Positions 28,262-37,190 are shown, numbered from the stretch's first letter. The stretch: 64,000 nucleotides of DNA from Salinibacterium sp. UTAS2018 (GCF_004118935.1 NZ_CP035375.1:1550001-1614000); one strand, 5' to 3'. Numbers and translations are program-made. Notes: generated by a model not told the origin, from the sequence alone.

Positions 28262-29656
28262 TCAGGCCTCCGCGGAGATCGTGAGGTCTTTCGACCCCAC
28301 TGTGGACGGTTCATGGAAGGTGGAATTCACGGGCCGCACCATGAGGTTGGCGATGAAGCCCACGACGAGCAGTCCCACCATGGTCAGCAGCGCGGGCTGG
28401 TACGCCGCAGCGGTCAGCTCGCCAGGCGCACCCTGGGCATCCAAGAACGAGTTCACGATCAGCGGGCCAGCGATGCCAGCTGCTGACCAGGCAGTGAGCA
28501 GTCGACCGTGGATGGCGCCCACCTGGAACGTGCCGAAAAGGTCACGCAAGTACGCCGGCGCCGTGGCGAAACCGCCGCCGTAGAACGAGATGATCACAAA
28601 AGCGAGCGCCACGTACAGCGCCGTCGTGTTGGATCCCACCAGAGCCAGCAGCACGTACAGCACCGCCCCCACGCCCAAATAGATCATGTAAATGTTCTTG
28701 CGCCCGGTGATATCGGACGTGGACGACCAGACGAACCGGCCACCCATGTTGGCGATCGACAGCAAACCGACGAAACCACCGGCCACGGCGGCTGTGACCA
28801 ACGATTGCCCGTCGGCCTGTCGGAAGAAGTCTTGGATCATGGGAGCCGCCTGCTCGAGGATGCCGATCCCCGCCGTGACGTTACAGAAGAGCACGATCCA
28901 TACGAGCCAGAATTGGCGTGTCTTGATCGCGTTGCTCGCCGAGACGTGATTGCTAGTGACCAATGACTTTGCCTTGACCTTCGTCGGGTCGAATCCGGCC
29001 GGAGTCCAGTCGTCGGCGGGCACCCGGATCGTGAACGCGCCAAACATCATGTACGCGAGGTAGATGAGCCCGAGCGTGAGGAACAACTTGCCAACGGCAT
29101 CACCGCTGGCCACCCAGCCCTCGGTTCCCGCGTTGGGATCGTAGAGCGCAAGCAATGCCGTAGAAACGGGGCTGGCGATCAGCGCGCCACCACCAAACCC
29201 CATAATGGCCATGCCGGTTGCGAGGCCCGGACGGTCCGGAAACCACTTAATCAAGGTCGACACCGGCGAGATATAGCCGATCCCGAGTCCGATACCGCCG
29301 ATGAAGCCGTAGCCGACGTAGACCAACCACAACTGGTTGGAGAAGATACCGAGCGAACCGATCACAAAGCCGCTCGACCAGAACAGCGCGGCGACAAACA
29401 TGGCCTTGCGCGGACCGCTGCGGTCAACCCACGTTCCCATAATCGCGGCCGATAACCCGAGCATGACGATGGCGATCGAAAAGATGACACCGATCTGAGT
29501 GAGACTCGCGTCGAAGTGATCAACGAGCGCGGTTTTATAGACGCTCGTGGCGTAGGCCTGACCGATGCTCAAGTGCACCGCCAATGCGGCCGGCGGAACA
29601 AACCAGCGATTGAAGCCGGGAGGGGCAATGGTGTGTTCTCGATCAAGCCAGCTCAT
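28262..29656 (-). CDS. OFA-family MFS transporter (oxalate/formate antiporter type)
   Basis: 464 residues, twelve expected membrane helices. N-terminal WFVPPAALAVHLSIGQAYATSVY, GIGLGIGYISPVSTLIKWFPDRPGLATGMAIMGFG and the C-terminal GAIHGRLLTAWSAAG are family hallmarks of the OFA group, which exchanges small carboxylates such as oxalate and formate. ATG 29656 is preferred because AGGAG lies 8 bases upstream; ATG 29662 is too close to it. Divergent from the FdhF/YdeP gene, with a perfect palindrome between, which suggests shared control and a link between substrate transport and that enzyme. Confidence 0.92.
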   Translation of the reverse strand: MSWLDREHTIAPPGFNRWFVPPAALAVHLSIGQAYATSVYKTALVDHFDASLTQIGVIFSIAIVMLGLSAAIMGTWVDRSGPRKAMFVAALFWSSGFVIGSLGIFSNQLWLVYVGYGFIGGIGLGIGYISPVSTLIKWFPDRPGLATGMAIMGFGGGALIASPVSTALLALYDPNAGTEGWVASGDAVGKLFLTLGLIYLAYMMFGAFTIRVPADDWTPAGFDPTKVKAKSLVTSNHVSASNAIKTRQFWLVWIVLFCNVTAGIGILEQAAPMIQDFFRQADGQSLVTAAVAGGFVGLLSIANMGGRFVWSSTSDITGRKNIYMIYLGVGAVLYVLLALVGSNTTALYVALAFVIISFYGGGFATAPAYLRDLFGTFQVGAIHGRLLTAWSAAGIAGPLIVNSFLDAQGAPGELTAAAYQPALLTMVGLLVVGFIANLMVRPVNSTFHEPSTVGSKDLTISAEA

Positions 29657-29688
29657 GGACATTCTCCTCGGTACAAATAAGCGTGCAG

Positions 29689-29706
29689 GACAGCAACGTT
29701 GCTGTC
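29689..29706. promoter_or_regulatory. 18-base perfect palindrome between divergent transporter and oxidoreductase genes
   Basis: GACAGCAACGTTGCTGTC is its own reverse complement. It lies in the 155-base divergent gap, 33 bases upstream of the transporter start and 106 bases from the oxidoreductase start. A dimeric regulator site is the natural reading; the regulator is unknown. Confidence 0.6.
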
Positions 29707-29811
29707 GGCAAATCGGCCGCGAATCACAGGCTAACCGTTAACCTGATCAATTCTTAGATGTTTGGTCAAGATTGTCTACGAATTTCCATCGATTGGGGGC
29801 AGTATGGGGAG

Positions 29812-32127
29812 ATGAAACGTGGAGCACCGGTTGACGACATCAATGAAGACGACCTGCTCGTCAAGAAGCCGAAAAAGTCGGCGGCCGGCGTTGAAGCCGT
29901 GCTCGTGGCCTTGGATCGGGGAATCGCGCAGGCAGGTGTGACCCGCACCGCACGCTCACTGTTGCGGCTGAACCAACGTGACGGCACGGACTGCCCCGGC
30001 TGCGCCTGGCCGGAATCGCAAGGCCATCGCAAGGTTGCGGAGTTCTGCGAAAACGGCGCCAAGGCCGTCGCCGAAGAAAGCACGCTGCGCACTGTCACTC
30101 CGGACTTCTGGGCGCAGCATTCCATCGCCGAGCTGTCGGAGAAGACCGAATACTGGCTGGGCAACCAGGGCCGCATCACGCATCCGGTCGTCATCCGCCC
30201 CGGCGACACTCACTACTCGCAGATCTCCTGGAACGACGCCTTCGAGCTCATCGGCGAGAAGATCCGCGCCACCACTCCCGAGCGCACGGTCTTCTATACC
30301 TCCGGCCGCACGGCCAATGAGTCGGCGTTTCTGTACCAACTCTTCGCGCGCTCGATCGGCACCAACAACCTGCCGGACTGCTCGAACATGTGCCACGAAT
30401 CATCCGGTTCCGCTCTGAACCCCACGATTGGTATCGGTAAAGGCACCGTCTCGCTCGAAGACATCCATGAGGCTGAACTCATCTTTGTCATTGGCCAGAA
30501 CCCCGGCACGAACCACCCGCGGATGCTGTCGGCGCTGGCCGAATGTAAAGACCGCGGTGGCAAGATCGTCGCCGTCAATCCGCTCCCCGAAGCCGGGCTG
30601 TTCAACTTCAAGGATCCACAAACCCCCAAGGGAGTCGTCGGGGGCGGCACCAACCTGGCCGACGAATTCCTGCAGATCAAGGTCGGTGCCGACCTCGCGC
30701 TGTTCCAGGCGCTCGGCCACTTGCTTCTGGAGGAAGAGGAGCGGGTTCCCGGCTCCGTTGTTGACCACGAGTTCATCGCAGCGAACACCGACGGCATCGA
30801 TGCCTACCGGGCCGCGCGCAAGACGATCGACTGGGATGAGACCGAAGCAGCGACAGGCCTCTCTCGCCTCCAGATCGCCAAGGTTGCTCAGATGATGGTC
30901 GAGTCGAAGGCCACGATCATCTGCTGGGCACTCGGTCTCACGCAACAGCCTCATTCCGTGAACACGCTCAAGGAGATCATCAACCTGCTCCTGCTGCAGG
31001 GCAACTTCGGCAAGCCCGGCGCCGGTGCGTGCCCCGTGCGCGGCCACTCGAATGTGCAGGGCGACCGCACGATGGGTGTGTGGGAGAAGCCACACGAGTG
31101 GATGCTGGATGCCCTCGACAAGGAATTCGGAATCACTTCGCCCCGCGAGCACGGCTTCGATTCGGTCGACACCGTCGAAGCGTTCGAGAACGACAACGTC
31201 GACGTGTTCGTCTCGATGGGCGGAAACTTCGCGCTCGCCGCCTCGGACACCGAAGCGCTCGGTAACGCACTTCAGCGGGTGGGCCTAACCGTTCACGTGT
31301 CGACCAAGCCGAATCGCTCTCATGTGGTGCACGGACTCACCTCGTTGATTTTGCCCACGCTAGGTCGCACCGATACCGACGACAAGCATCCGAGCGGCCG
31401 TCAGGTGCTGTCGGTCGAAGACTCCATGTCGGTCGTGCGCAGCACCCAGGGTCGGTTGTCGCCGGTGTCAGATCACCTGCTCGCGGAACCCGTCATCATC
31501 GCCCGCATGGCCATCGCCACTCTGGGCGAGGATCACCCGGTGGATTGGAAAGCGATGGCCGAGGACTACGACGTTATCCGCGACCACATCGCACGCGTGC
31601 TGCCGGGCTTCGCCGATTTCAATGCACGGTTGAGGACCAAGAACGGGTTCGTGCTGCCTAACCCGCCCCGCGACTCCCGCAGCTTCGCCACCGACATCGG
31701 TCTGGCCCGCTTTACGGTGAGCCCGCTCGAGTATCTGACGCCGCCTCCCGGGCACTTGATTCTGCAGACGATGCGCAGCCACGACCAGTACAACACCACG
31801 TTCTACGGTCTGGATGACCGCTACCGAGGAATCTCGGGTGGTCGTCGCGTCATCCTCATCAACAAGGACGATGCCGCCGACATGGGGTTCGCCGACCGCG
31901 ACCTCGTGGATGTCATCAGCACGTTCCAAGGGCAGGAGCGCCGGGCAGACAAGTTCCGCCTCGTCTTCTACCCGACCCCGCGGGGCTGCGCGGCAGCGTA
32001 CTTCCCCGAAGCGAACAACCTCGTGCACCGCGAGCTCGTTGCGCGCGAATCGAATACGCCCGGCTATAAGGCGATGGCGGTGCGATTCATCCCCGCGGTG
32101 GAAGACGATGCCCCGCAGATGAGCTAG
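29812..32127 (+). CDS. FdhF/YdeP-family molybdopterin oxidoreductase
   Basis: 771 residues, bis-MGD oxidoreductase of the FdhF/YdeP branch. Near the start is an iron-sulfur site with Cys61, Cys64 and Cys79 (TDCPGCAWPE), the family signature. The putative molybdenum ligand is Cys194 in NMCHESS, encoded by TGC, so it is not a selenoprotein. Further motifs: QNPGTNHPRM, GNFGKPGAGACPVRGHSNVQG, and a C-terminal MopB-type domain with LQTMRSHDQYNTT. ATG 29812 follows GGGGAG and yields the conserved start; a longer form from 29758 is less likely. Substrate is uncertain (formate is the default guess; YdeP-type proteins are linked to acid resistance). FdhD is convergent at its end. Confidence 0.92.
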   Translation: MKRGAPVDDINEDDLLVKKPKKSAAGVEAVLVALDRGIAQAGVTRTARSLLRLNQRDGTDCPGCAWPESQGHRKVAEFCENGAKAVAEESTLRTVTPDFWAQHSIAELSEKTEYWLGNQGRITHPVVIRPGDTHYSQISWNDAFELIGEKIRATTPERTVFYTSGRTANESAFLYQLFARSIGTNNLPDCSNMCHESSGSALNPTIGIGKGTVSLEDIHEAELIFVIGQNPGTNHPRMLSALAECKDRGGKIVAVNPLPEAGLFNFKDPQTPKGVVGGGTNLADEFLQIKVGADLALFQALGHLLLEEEERVPGSVVDHEFIAANTDGIDAYRAARKTIDWDETEAATGLSRLQIAKVAQMMVESKATIICWALGLTQQPHSVNTLKEIINLLLLQGNFGKPGAGACPVRGHSNVQGDRTMGVWEKPHEWMLDALDKEFGITSPREHGFDSVDTVEAFENDNVDVFVSMGGNFALAASDTEALGNALQRVGLTVHVSTKPNRSHVVHGLTSLILPTLGRTDTDDKHPSGRQVLSVEDSMSVVRSTQGRLSPVSDHLLAEPVIIARMAIATLGEDHPVDWKAMAEDYDVIRDHIARVLPGFADFNARLRTKNGFVLPNPPRDSRSFATDIGLARFTVSPLEYLTPPPGHLILQTMRSHDQYNTTFYGLDDRYRGISGGRRVILINKDDAADMGFADRDLVDVISTFQGQERRADKFRLVFYPTPRGCAAAYFPEANNLVHRELVARESNTPGYKAMAVRFIPAVEDDAPQMS

Positions 32128-32142
32128 CGCGGGGCCGTACGC

Positions 32143-32994
32143 TCAGTTCGCGTCGACAGACTCATTCTGCACAATGCGTTCTTGCCCGGCGTAGAGCACC
32201 ATCGACTGTCCGCGCAGGAAGCCGACGAGCGTCATTCCAACCTCTTCGGCAAATTCTGCGGCCAGCGAGGATGGTGCAGAGACGGCGGCCAGAACCGGGA
32301 TCCCCGCCATCATGGCCTTCTGCGCGAGTTCGAAGCTCGCCCGGCTCGACACCATGAGCACGGTTCCCGACAGGGGCAGCAGATTCTGTTTAACGGCCCA
32401 GCCGATGACCTTGTCGACGGCGTTGTGCCGCCCGACGTCTTCGCGCGCCACCAGCATCTCGCCCGTCACTCCATCGAACAGCGCCGCCGCGTGCAATCCA
32501 CCCGTCTTCTCGAACACGTCTTGCGCTTCGCGCAGCTTCTCGGGGAACGTCGTCAGCAGCTCAGCGTCGATTCGCGCGGCATCCTCGGCGACAGAGAACG
32601 CCGATTTGGTGCGCACGGCATCGATGCTCGCCTTGCCGCACAGTCCGCAGGAACTGGTCGTGAGGAACGATCGCTCCAGGCTGGGATCGGGGGCCGGCAC
32701 GCCCGGCGCCAGGGTGACGTCAACGACGTTGTAGGTGTTCACTCCGTCGACGGTGGCACCAGCGCAGTACCGTGCGGCGAAAAAGTGCTCGCCCGAGGTA
32801 ATGATTCCCTCGGAAACCAGAAAGCCCGCGACGAGGTCAAAGTCGTCACCGGGGGTGCGCATTGTGACGGCAAGCGAGCGCCCGTTGACGCGCATCTCGA
32901 GCGGCTCCTCCACCGCGAGAACATCCTCCCGGGATGCCGGAGGCGAACCGATAGTCACTCGGGTGATCTTGCGTCGTGCGGTGATTCTGCTCAC
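32143..32994 (-). CDS. fdhD: FdhD/NarQ sulfurtransferase
   Basis: 283 residues. FdhD transfers sulfur from a cysteine desulfurase to the molybdenum centre of formate-dehydrogenase-like enzymes. The catalytic CGLCG loop (TTSSCGLCGK) is present, with REDVGRHNAVDK and VSSRASFELAQKA. GTG 32994 follows GAGGAGG and gives the usual N-terminus (SRITARRKITRV); a 369-residue form from upstream would read low-quality Arg/Ala sequence across the divergent mobA promoter. Its position beside the FdhF/YdeP gene marks that enzyme as its client. Confidence 0.95.
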   Translation of the reverse strand: MSRITARRKITRVTIGSPPASREDVLAVEEPLEMRVNGRSLAVTMRTPGDDFDLVAGFLVSEGIITSGEHFFAARYCAGATVDGVNTYNVVDVTLAPGVPAPDPSLERSFLTTSSCGLCGKASIDAVRTKSAFSVAEDAARIDAELLTTFPEKLREAQDVFEKTGGLHAAALFDGVTGEMLVAREDVGRHNAVDKVIGWAVKQNLLPLSGTVLMVSSRASFELAQKAMMAGIPVLAAVSAPSSLAAEFAEEVGMTLVGFLRGQSMVLYAGQERIVQNESVDAN

Positions 32995-33134
32995 GCTGCC
33001 TGCCTCCTCGGGAGCGCCGCGGATTCTGCGCCGCCCCGCAATCGAGACTATCTCGGTGGTGGCAGCTACGGCAGCAGCGACCACAACTCGCGCCGGATAG
33101 TGACGCCGATTGCACCGTCGCTTAGAGTGGCTGC

Positions 33135-33764
33135 ATGCTGATCGATGCGGCGGTGCTCGCCGGAGGTCGCTCGTCCCGATTGGGATCTGTGGCGAAAGCA
33201 ACGCTCCGCGTGCAAGGCCGCAGCCTGCTCGAGCACGCGCTCTCGGCGGCATCCAGTGTGGCGCGCACCTGCATCGTTGTCGGCCCCATTGATCCCGACC
33301 TCGTGGACACTACGGTGTTCATCACGCGCGAGAATCCGCCCTTTTCGGGGCCCGCTGCTGCGCTTGCCGCCGGCGTTCACCACCTCGCGACCAACGGCAC
33401 CAGCGAGAGCGACGCCATCCTTGTTCTTGCCTGTGACATGCCGGGCATTGCTGCCCAGGTGCCAGCGCTCGTAGATGCCCTCGCTGCCGCTCCCGCCGAC
33501 GTGGATGGCGTGATTTCCGTCGATGCGACTGGTCACCGTCAGCCGCTTGCCTGCCTGTATCGCCGCCGCGCCCTCCAGAGCGCCCTCGCGCGGTTCGACG
33601 CCGACGGCCTGACCGGGCTCTCGATGAGAAAACTGATTGAACCGCTGAGGCTGGAGCCCGTGGTGGCTCTGCCCGGAGCCACCGATGATGTTGATACGTG
33701 GGAAGACGCAGCTCGCCTCGGCGCCACTGAACCGACCACAGAAACGAAAGAAGCCGCACAATGA
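33135..33764 (+). CDS. mobA: MobA-type molybdenum cofactor guanylyltransferase
   Basis: 209-residue nucleotidyltransferase of the MobA fold. The GTP-binding LAGGRSSRLG opens the protein, with VLACDMPG as the metal-binding region and HRQPLACLYRR later. It attaches GMP to molybdopterin to make MGD, the form needed by DMSO-reductase-family enzymes such as the FdhF/YdeP protein. Last 4 bases overlap the DUF6457 gene (ATGA), which starts the operon mobA-DUF6457-moeA-moaC. Confidence 0.93.
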   Translation: MLIDAAVLAGGRSSRLGSVAKATLRVQGRSLLEHALSAASSVARTCIVVGPIDPDLVDTTVFITRENPPFSGPAAALAAGVHHLATNGTSESDAILVLACDMPGIAAQVPALVDALAAAPADVDGVISVDATGHRQPLACLYRRRALQSALARFDADGLTGLSMRKLIEPLRLEPVVALPGATDDVDTWEDAARLGATEPTTETKEAAQ

Positions 33765-34177
33765 ACTCCGAAGAACGCCAACGCCTCGACGACTGGGCCG
33801 CGCACCTCAGCAGCGAGCTGGGCATCGCCAGCGATGAGTTTCGTGCCGCGATGGATGTCGATGGAATTCTGGATCTCGCCGGGGTCGCTGCGCATTCAGT
33901 GATCCGGCCCGCGGCTCCCGTGACGACATTCCTTGTCGGCTACGCCGCTGGTCTGGCCGCCGCGGCCGGAACCGACCCGTCCTCGGCCATTCGAAGCGCG
34001 GATGCTCTCTCGAGAGCTGCGCTCGCCGCCGCGAGCGATGCCACCCAGCCCGCTGCTGCTGCCGCTGCGTCGGACTTGGCACCGGAGTCTGCAGCATCAT
34101 CCGGCTCGGCAACATCCAGCGCAGAGCCATCGGGATCGGCGTCATCCGGTCCGGCACCGTTCGGCACGGCAGAATAA
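33761..34177 (+). CDS. DUF6457-type small protein
   Basis: 138 residues. The first 70 resemble DUF6457: RLDDWAAHLSSELG, DVDGILDLAGVAAHSVIRPAAPVTTFLVGYAAGLAAAAG. The remainder is a low-complexity Ala/Ser/Pro/Gly tail. In actinobacteria this domain accompanies or is fused to MobA, so a helper role in cofactor nucleotidylation is likely, though unproven. Overlaps mobA (ATGA) and moeA (TAATG), so it is translationally embedded. Confidence 0.85.
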   Translation: MNSEERQRLDDWAAHLSSELGIASDEFRAAMDVDGILDLAGVAAHSVIRPAAPVTTFLVGYAAGLAAAAGTDPSSAIRSADALSRAALAAASDATQPAAAAAASDLAPESAASSGSATSSAEPSGSASSGPAPFGTAE

Positions 34178-35421
34178 TGGCGGCCTCCCCCGCATCGATC
34201 AGCATCCCGGAGCACCTCGCCCGCGTTCTGGCGAACGTCGCACCATTGCCGGTCGTCAGCGTTCCGATCGCGCAGGCGCTGGGGCTCACCCTCGCCGCCG
34301 ACGTGCACGCCACGGTCGATGTTCCCAGTTTCGATAACTCCGCGATGGACGGTTATGCGCTCCGACGCGCGGATGCCGTCTCCGCCACAGCAGAGACACC
34401 GATAGCGCTCCGGGTGGTCGCTGACCTTCCCGCGGGCTCCGCCGAGAACCCGTCATTGCAGCCCGGTCAAGCTGCCCGGATCATGACTGGTGCCGCGGTG
34501 CCTACTGACGCGGACTGCATCGTGCCCATCGAAGACACCGATGAGGGCACCGACACCGTTCTTATTTTTAGCGCCCCGAATCCCGCCGCCCACATCCGCC
34601 GCACGGGTACCGATGTGCGCATGGGCGATCCCGTGCTGACGGAAGGGCGCGTTCTCGGCGCCCGTGATCTGGCGGCCGCCGCGGCATCCGGAGTCAGCAT
34701 CCTGACGGTTCACCCCGCACCGCGCATCGGCGTGCTCTCGACCGGCACTGAACTGCGCAAGCCCGGAGAGCCGCTGGAGCGTGGCCAGATTCACGACTCG
34801 AACTCGCTGCTCTTGGCGGCGATGATTACCGAGTGTGGCGGCATTCCCGTTCAGCTCGGCTCGGTTGCCGATGACGATGATGCTCTGCGCGAGATGCTCG
34901 AGGAACATGCGCCCGAGGTCGATGCATTTGTCACTTCGGGCGGCGTGAGCGTCGGCGCCTACGACGTGGTGAAAGCTGTGCTCGCCCCGCTCGGCGTCTG
35001 GTTCGGACCGGTGCGGATGCAGCCCGGCAAGCCCCAAGGGTTCGGCCGGTTCCCGGTGGGCGACACCACGGGCCCCCTGATCTTCGCCCTCCCCGGCAAT
35101 CCCGTGAGCGTCTTCGTGTCGTTCGAGACCTTCGTGCGCCCCGCGCTGCTCACGATGGCGGGCCGGTCAGCGGTCCACCGCCGCACTCTCACCGCCACCG
35201 TCGCGACGGGCTGGCGCAGCCCTGCGGGGCGGGCGCAAGCTATGCCGGCCGTCGTCGAACAGGATGAGGCGGGGGCTGCATCCGTTCGTCCCGCAAGCGC
35301 GGGCGGCGCCGGTTCCTATCTCGTTGCGAGCTTGGCTGGCGCCAACGCGTTGGCCTTCGTGCCCGAGGATGTGACCGAGGTACGCGAAGGCGACCTGCTG
35401 GCTGTCACACTGGTGTCATGA
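34177..35421 (+). CDS. moeA: Molybdopterin molybdotransferase MoeA
   Basis: 414 residues, inserts molybdate into adenylated molybdopterin. Key motifs: FDNSAMDGYALR, GAAVPTDADCIVPIEDT, STGTEL, TSGGVSVGAYDVVK, PGKPQGFG and the GNPVSVFVSF loop. The four-domain MoeA layout is complete. Start codon overlaps the DUF6457 stop and its end overlaps moaC by 4 bases. Confidence 0.96.
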   Translation: MAASPASISIPEHLARVLANVAPLPVVSVPIAQALGLTLAADVHATVDVPSFDNSAMDGYALRRADAVSATAETPIALRVVADLPAGSAENPSLQPGQAARIMTGAAVPTDADCIVPIEDTDEGTDTVLIFSAPNPAAHIRRTGTDVRMGDPVLTEGRVLGARDLAAAAASGVSILTVHPAPRIGVLSTGTELRKPGEPLERGQIHDSNSLLLAAMITECGGIPVQLGSVADDDDALREMLEEHAPEVDAFVTSGGVSVGAYDVVKAVLAPLGVWFGPVRMQPGKPQGFGRFPVGDTTGPLIFALPGNPVSVFVSFETFVRPALLTMAGRSAVHRRTLTATVATGWRSPAGRAQAMPAVVEQDEAGAASVRPASAGGAGSYLVASLAGANALAFVPEDVTEVREGDLLAVTLVS

Positions 35422-35897
35422 GCGATCAGCCTTTCACGCACCTCAATTCCGCTGGCCAAGCCCGGATGGTGGACGTCACCGCCAAGACCCCGACCGTGCG
35501 CGAAGCGACGGCGGAGGGTTTCGTTCGCTGCTCCCCCGTGATCATCGAGGCGCTGCGCTCGGGCAACGCTCCCAAGGGTGACGTTCTCGCGGTCGCTCGC
35601 ATCGCTGGCATCCAAGCCGCTAAGCGCACCGCCGAACTGCTGCCGCTCGCCCACATCATCGGCGTGCACGGCGCGACCGTCGACCTTGAAGTGACGGATG
35701 ACGGTGTCGCCGTCACCGCGACCGTGCGCACCGCCGACCGCACGGGCGTCGAAATGGAAGCCATGACCGCGGTGTCGGTCGCGGCTCTCGCGATCGTCGA
35801 CATGGTCAAGGGCATGGACAAGACCGTGCAGATTGAGACCGTGCGGTTACTCGCGAAATCCGGTGGCCGTTCGGGCGATTGGCGTCGCCCGGAGTAG
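35418..35897 (+). CDS. moaC: Cyclic pyranopterin monophosphate synthase MoaC
   Basis: 159 residues. Converts the MoaA product to cyclic pyranopterin monophosphate. Recognisable features are MVDVTAKTPTVREATAEG, LLPLAHIIGVHG, GVEMEAMTAVSVAAL, and KGMDKTVQIETVRLLAKSGG. Overlaps moeA (ATGA) as last gene of the plus-strand operon. Confidence 0.97.
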   Translation: MSDQPFTHLNSAGQARMVDVTAKTPTVREATAEGFVRCSPVIIEALRSGNAPKGDVLAVARIAGIQAAKRTAELLPLAHIIGVHGATVDLEVTDDGVAVTATVRTADRTGVEMEAMTAVSVAALAIVDMVKGMDKTVQIETVRLLAKSGGRSGDWRRPE

Positions 35898-35957
35898 GTC
35901 GCCCGAGCGCGCTCGCACCCGGCGTTCTGTATCCGGCTCCCGAATGAAACTCGTTAG

Positions 35958-36440
35958 CTAGTGGTCTCCGCCATCAAGCTGCTCGAGGATGTGGCCGATT
36001 AGCGGCGCCACCACGGCGAGCCCCTCTTCGACCGCCTTGGTGGAACCGGGCAGGTTCACCACGAGAGCATTGCCCGCGATGCCGACAAGGCCACGACTCA
36101 GCACCGCCATTTTTGTGTGGCGAGCACCTTCGCGCCGCAACTCTTCGGCGATGCCGGGAATCTCTCGCGTGAGCACGGGCCGGGTTCCTTCGGGCGTGAG
36201 ATCTCGAGGTGCCACTCCGGTTCCGCCGCTCGTGATGACGATGCGGGCACCGGCGGCGAGCGCGGCTCGGATGCCGGCAGTGACAGATTCCGCGCCATCC
36301 GGAATCACTGTCAACGACGCTGCATAGCCCTGCGCCGTGAGCAGCTCGACCGCGCGCGGCCCCGAAGTGTCGGCTCGCTCGCCGCGAAAGCTGCGGTCAG
36401 ACACGGTGATGACGGCGGCGGGGATGAGCGCGTGATCCAT
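35958..36440 (-). CDS. mog: MogA/MoaB-type molybdopterin adenylyltransferase
   Basis: 160 residues. AAVITVSDRSFRGERADTSGP and TSGGTGVAPRDLTPEGT are the MogA/MoaB signature, and NLPGSTKAVEEGL is the conserved C-terminal part. Adenylates molybdopterin before MoeA acts. Convergent with moaC, 60-base gap. It completes the cofactor set in the island. Confidence 0.95.
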   Translation of the reverse strand: MDHALIPAAVITVSDRSFRGERADTSGPRAVELLTAQGYAASLTVIPDGAESVTAGIRAALAAGARIVITSGGTGVAPRDLTPEGTRPVLTREIPGIAEELRREGARHTKMAVLSRGLVGIAGNALVVNLPGSTKAVEEGLAVVAPLIGHILEQLDGGDH

Positions 36441-36527
36441 ACCCGCTACGGTACGCCAGCTGCGCCGAACAACGGCGCCGGCGCCGGCGCCGACGAAGTG
36501 TGCGTAAAGCAGTGGCCCTTGGGGGCC

Positions 36528-36878
36528 CTAGTCGAAGACCAGCACGCACCCAACAGCGTAGTTTTCTAAATCTGAAACATGAAACGTGCGCAGTCGAAAA
36601 GTGATCCGCTGACCGGAGCCACGGAACGCGCCCGGGCGAAGGTTCGACGTGGAACCCGAGCTGCCCAAATGCGCACCCCCACTGCCGACCGAGCCCAGAG
36701 TGCTGCCATCAATTTGGAACACCTCCATCGCAACACCGTTGTCGCGGTCGTAGTCAGTCAGGGGGTCGGTAAATGTGACGCTTCCCCAAGCGAGAAAACT
36801 GCGCCGACGCCCAAGATTGATTTCCGCTGTCGTCGAGCCTGAACCAAAATTCCACAGGTTCACTTGATGCGCGTCCAT
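36528..36878 (-). CDS. Stand-alone copy of the protease C-terminal domain
   Basis: 116 residues, no signal peptide, beta-rich composition. Almost the whole protein aligns with residues about 299-409 of the metalloprotease two genes upstream. Both contain FLAWG..TF.DPLTDYDRDNG, GG.HLG, SNL.PGA and FRL.TFH.SDLE.Y.VGC, and a 20-base run of identical DNA persists (about 36741-36760 and 37401-37420), so the copy is fairly recent. Start ATG overlaps the stop of the 92-residue gene (TAATG). I recognise no named family. It could be an accessory or inhibitory partner, or a binding module. Confidence 0.8.
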   Translation of the reverse strand: MDAHQVNLWNFGSGSTTAEINLGRRRSFLAWGSVTFTDPLTDYDRDNGVAMEVFQIDGSTLGSVGSGGAHLGSSGSTSNLRPGAFRGSGQRITFRLRTFHVSDLENYAVGCVLVFD

Positions 36879-37156
36879 TATTTGGCCTTCTTCCCGGTCT
36901 TCGGCTTGCGATCAGTGACTGAGCAGACGCCTTTAGCGGGATTGACGGAGAGGGTTTTCGTGCGGTCGCTGGGGTCGAATGTCTCCGGTGCCCTCGCGAC
37001 GGCTAGCTCGGAAAGTTTGCGCCCCGATTCATGGTGTGCGAGTGCGAGCACGTCAGATTCCGGTGCCGCGACCGGATCATCGTTTCCCAACTCGTAGTAG
37101 CTGGCGGTGTGCACGACCTCGCCAGTTTTCTTGTCGTAGACGATGTATATGTTCAT
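36878..37156 (-). CDS. 92-residue hypothetical between protease and domain copy
   Basis: Begins MNIYIVYDKKTGEVVHTASYYE, then a central acidic/helical region and a basic tail (DRKPKTGKKAK). GGAG lies 8 bases before the ATG, and the gene is 34 bases after the protease stop and overlaps the next gene, so it belongs to the same transcript. The N-terminal third looks like a small beta-hairpin domain. No family recognised and no export signal. Confidence 0.75.
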   Translation of the reverse strand: MNIYIVYDKKTGEVVHTASYYELGNDDPVAAPESDVLALAHHESGRKLSELAVARAPETFDPSDRTKTLSVNPAKGVCSVTDRKPKTGKKAK

Positions 37157-37190
37157 GCTTTCGCTCCAATGATGATGGGCCCTGATGGAT

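Noticed and set aside
29812..32127. Selenocysteine in the FdhF-like enzyme
   Set aside because: The ligand codon is TGC (Cys194) with no in-frame TGA, so it is a cysteine enzyme.
36441..36527. GGCGCC hexamer run and GGCCC/GGGCC hairpin after mog
   Set aside because: Short and GC-rich; may act as a weak terminator for the protease operon but is not distinct enough to list.
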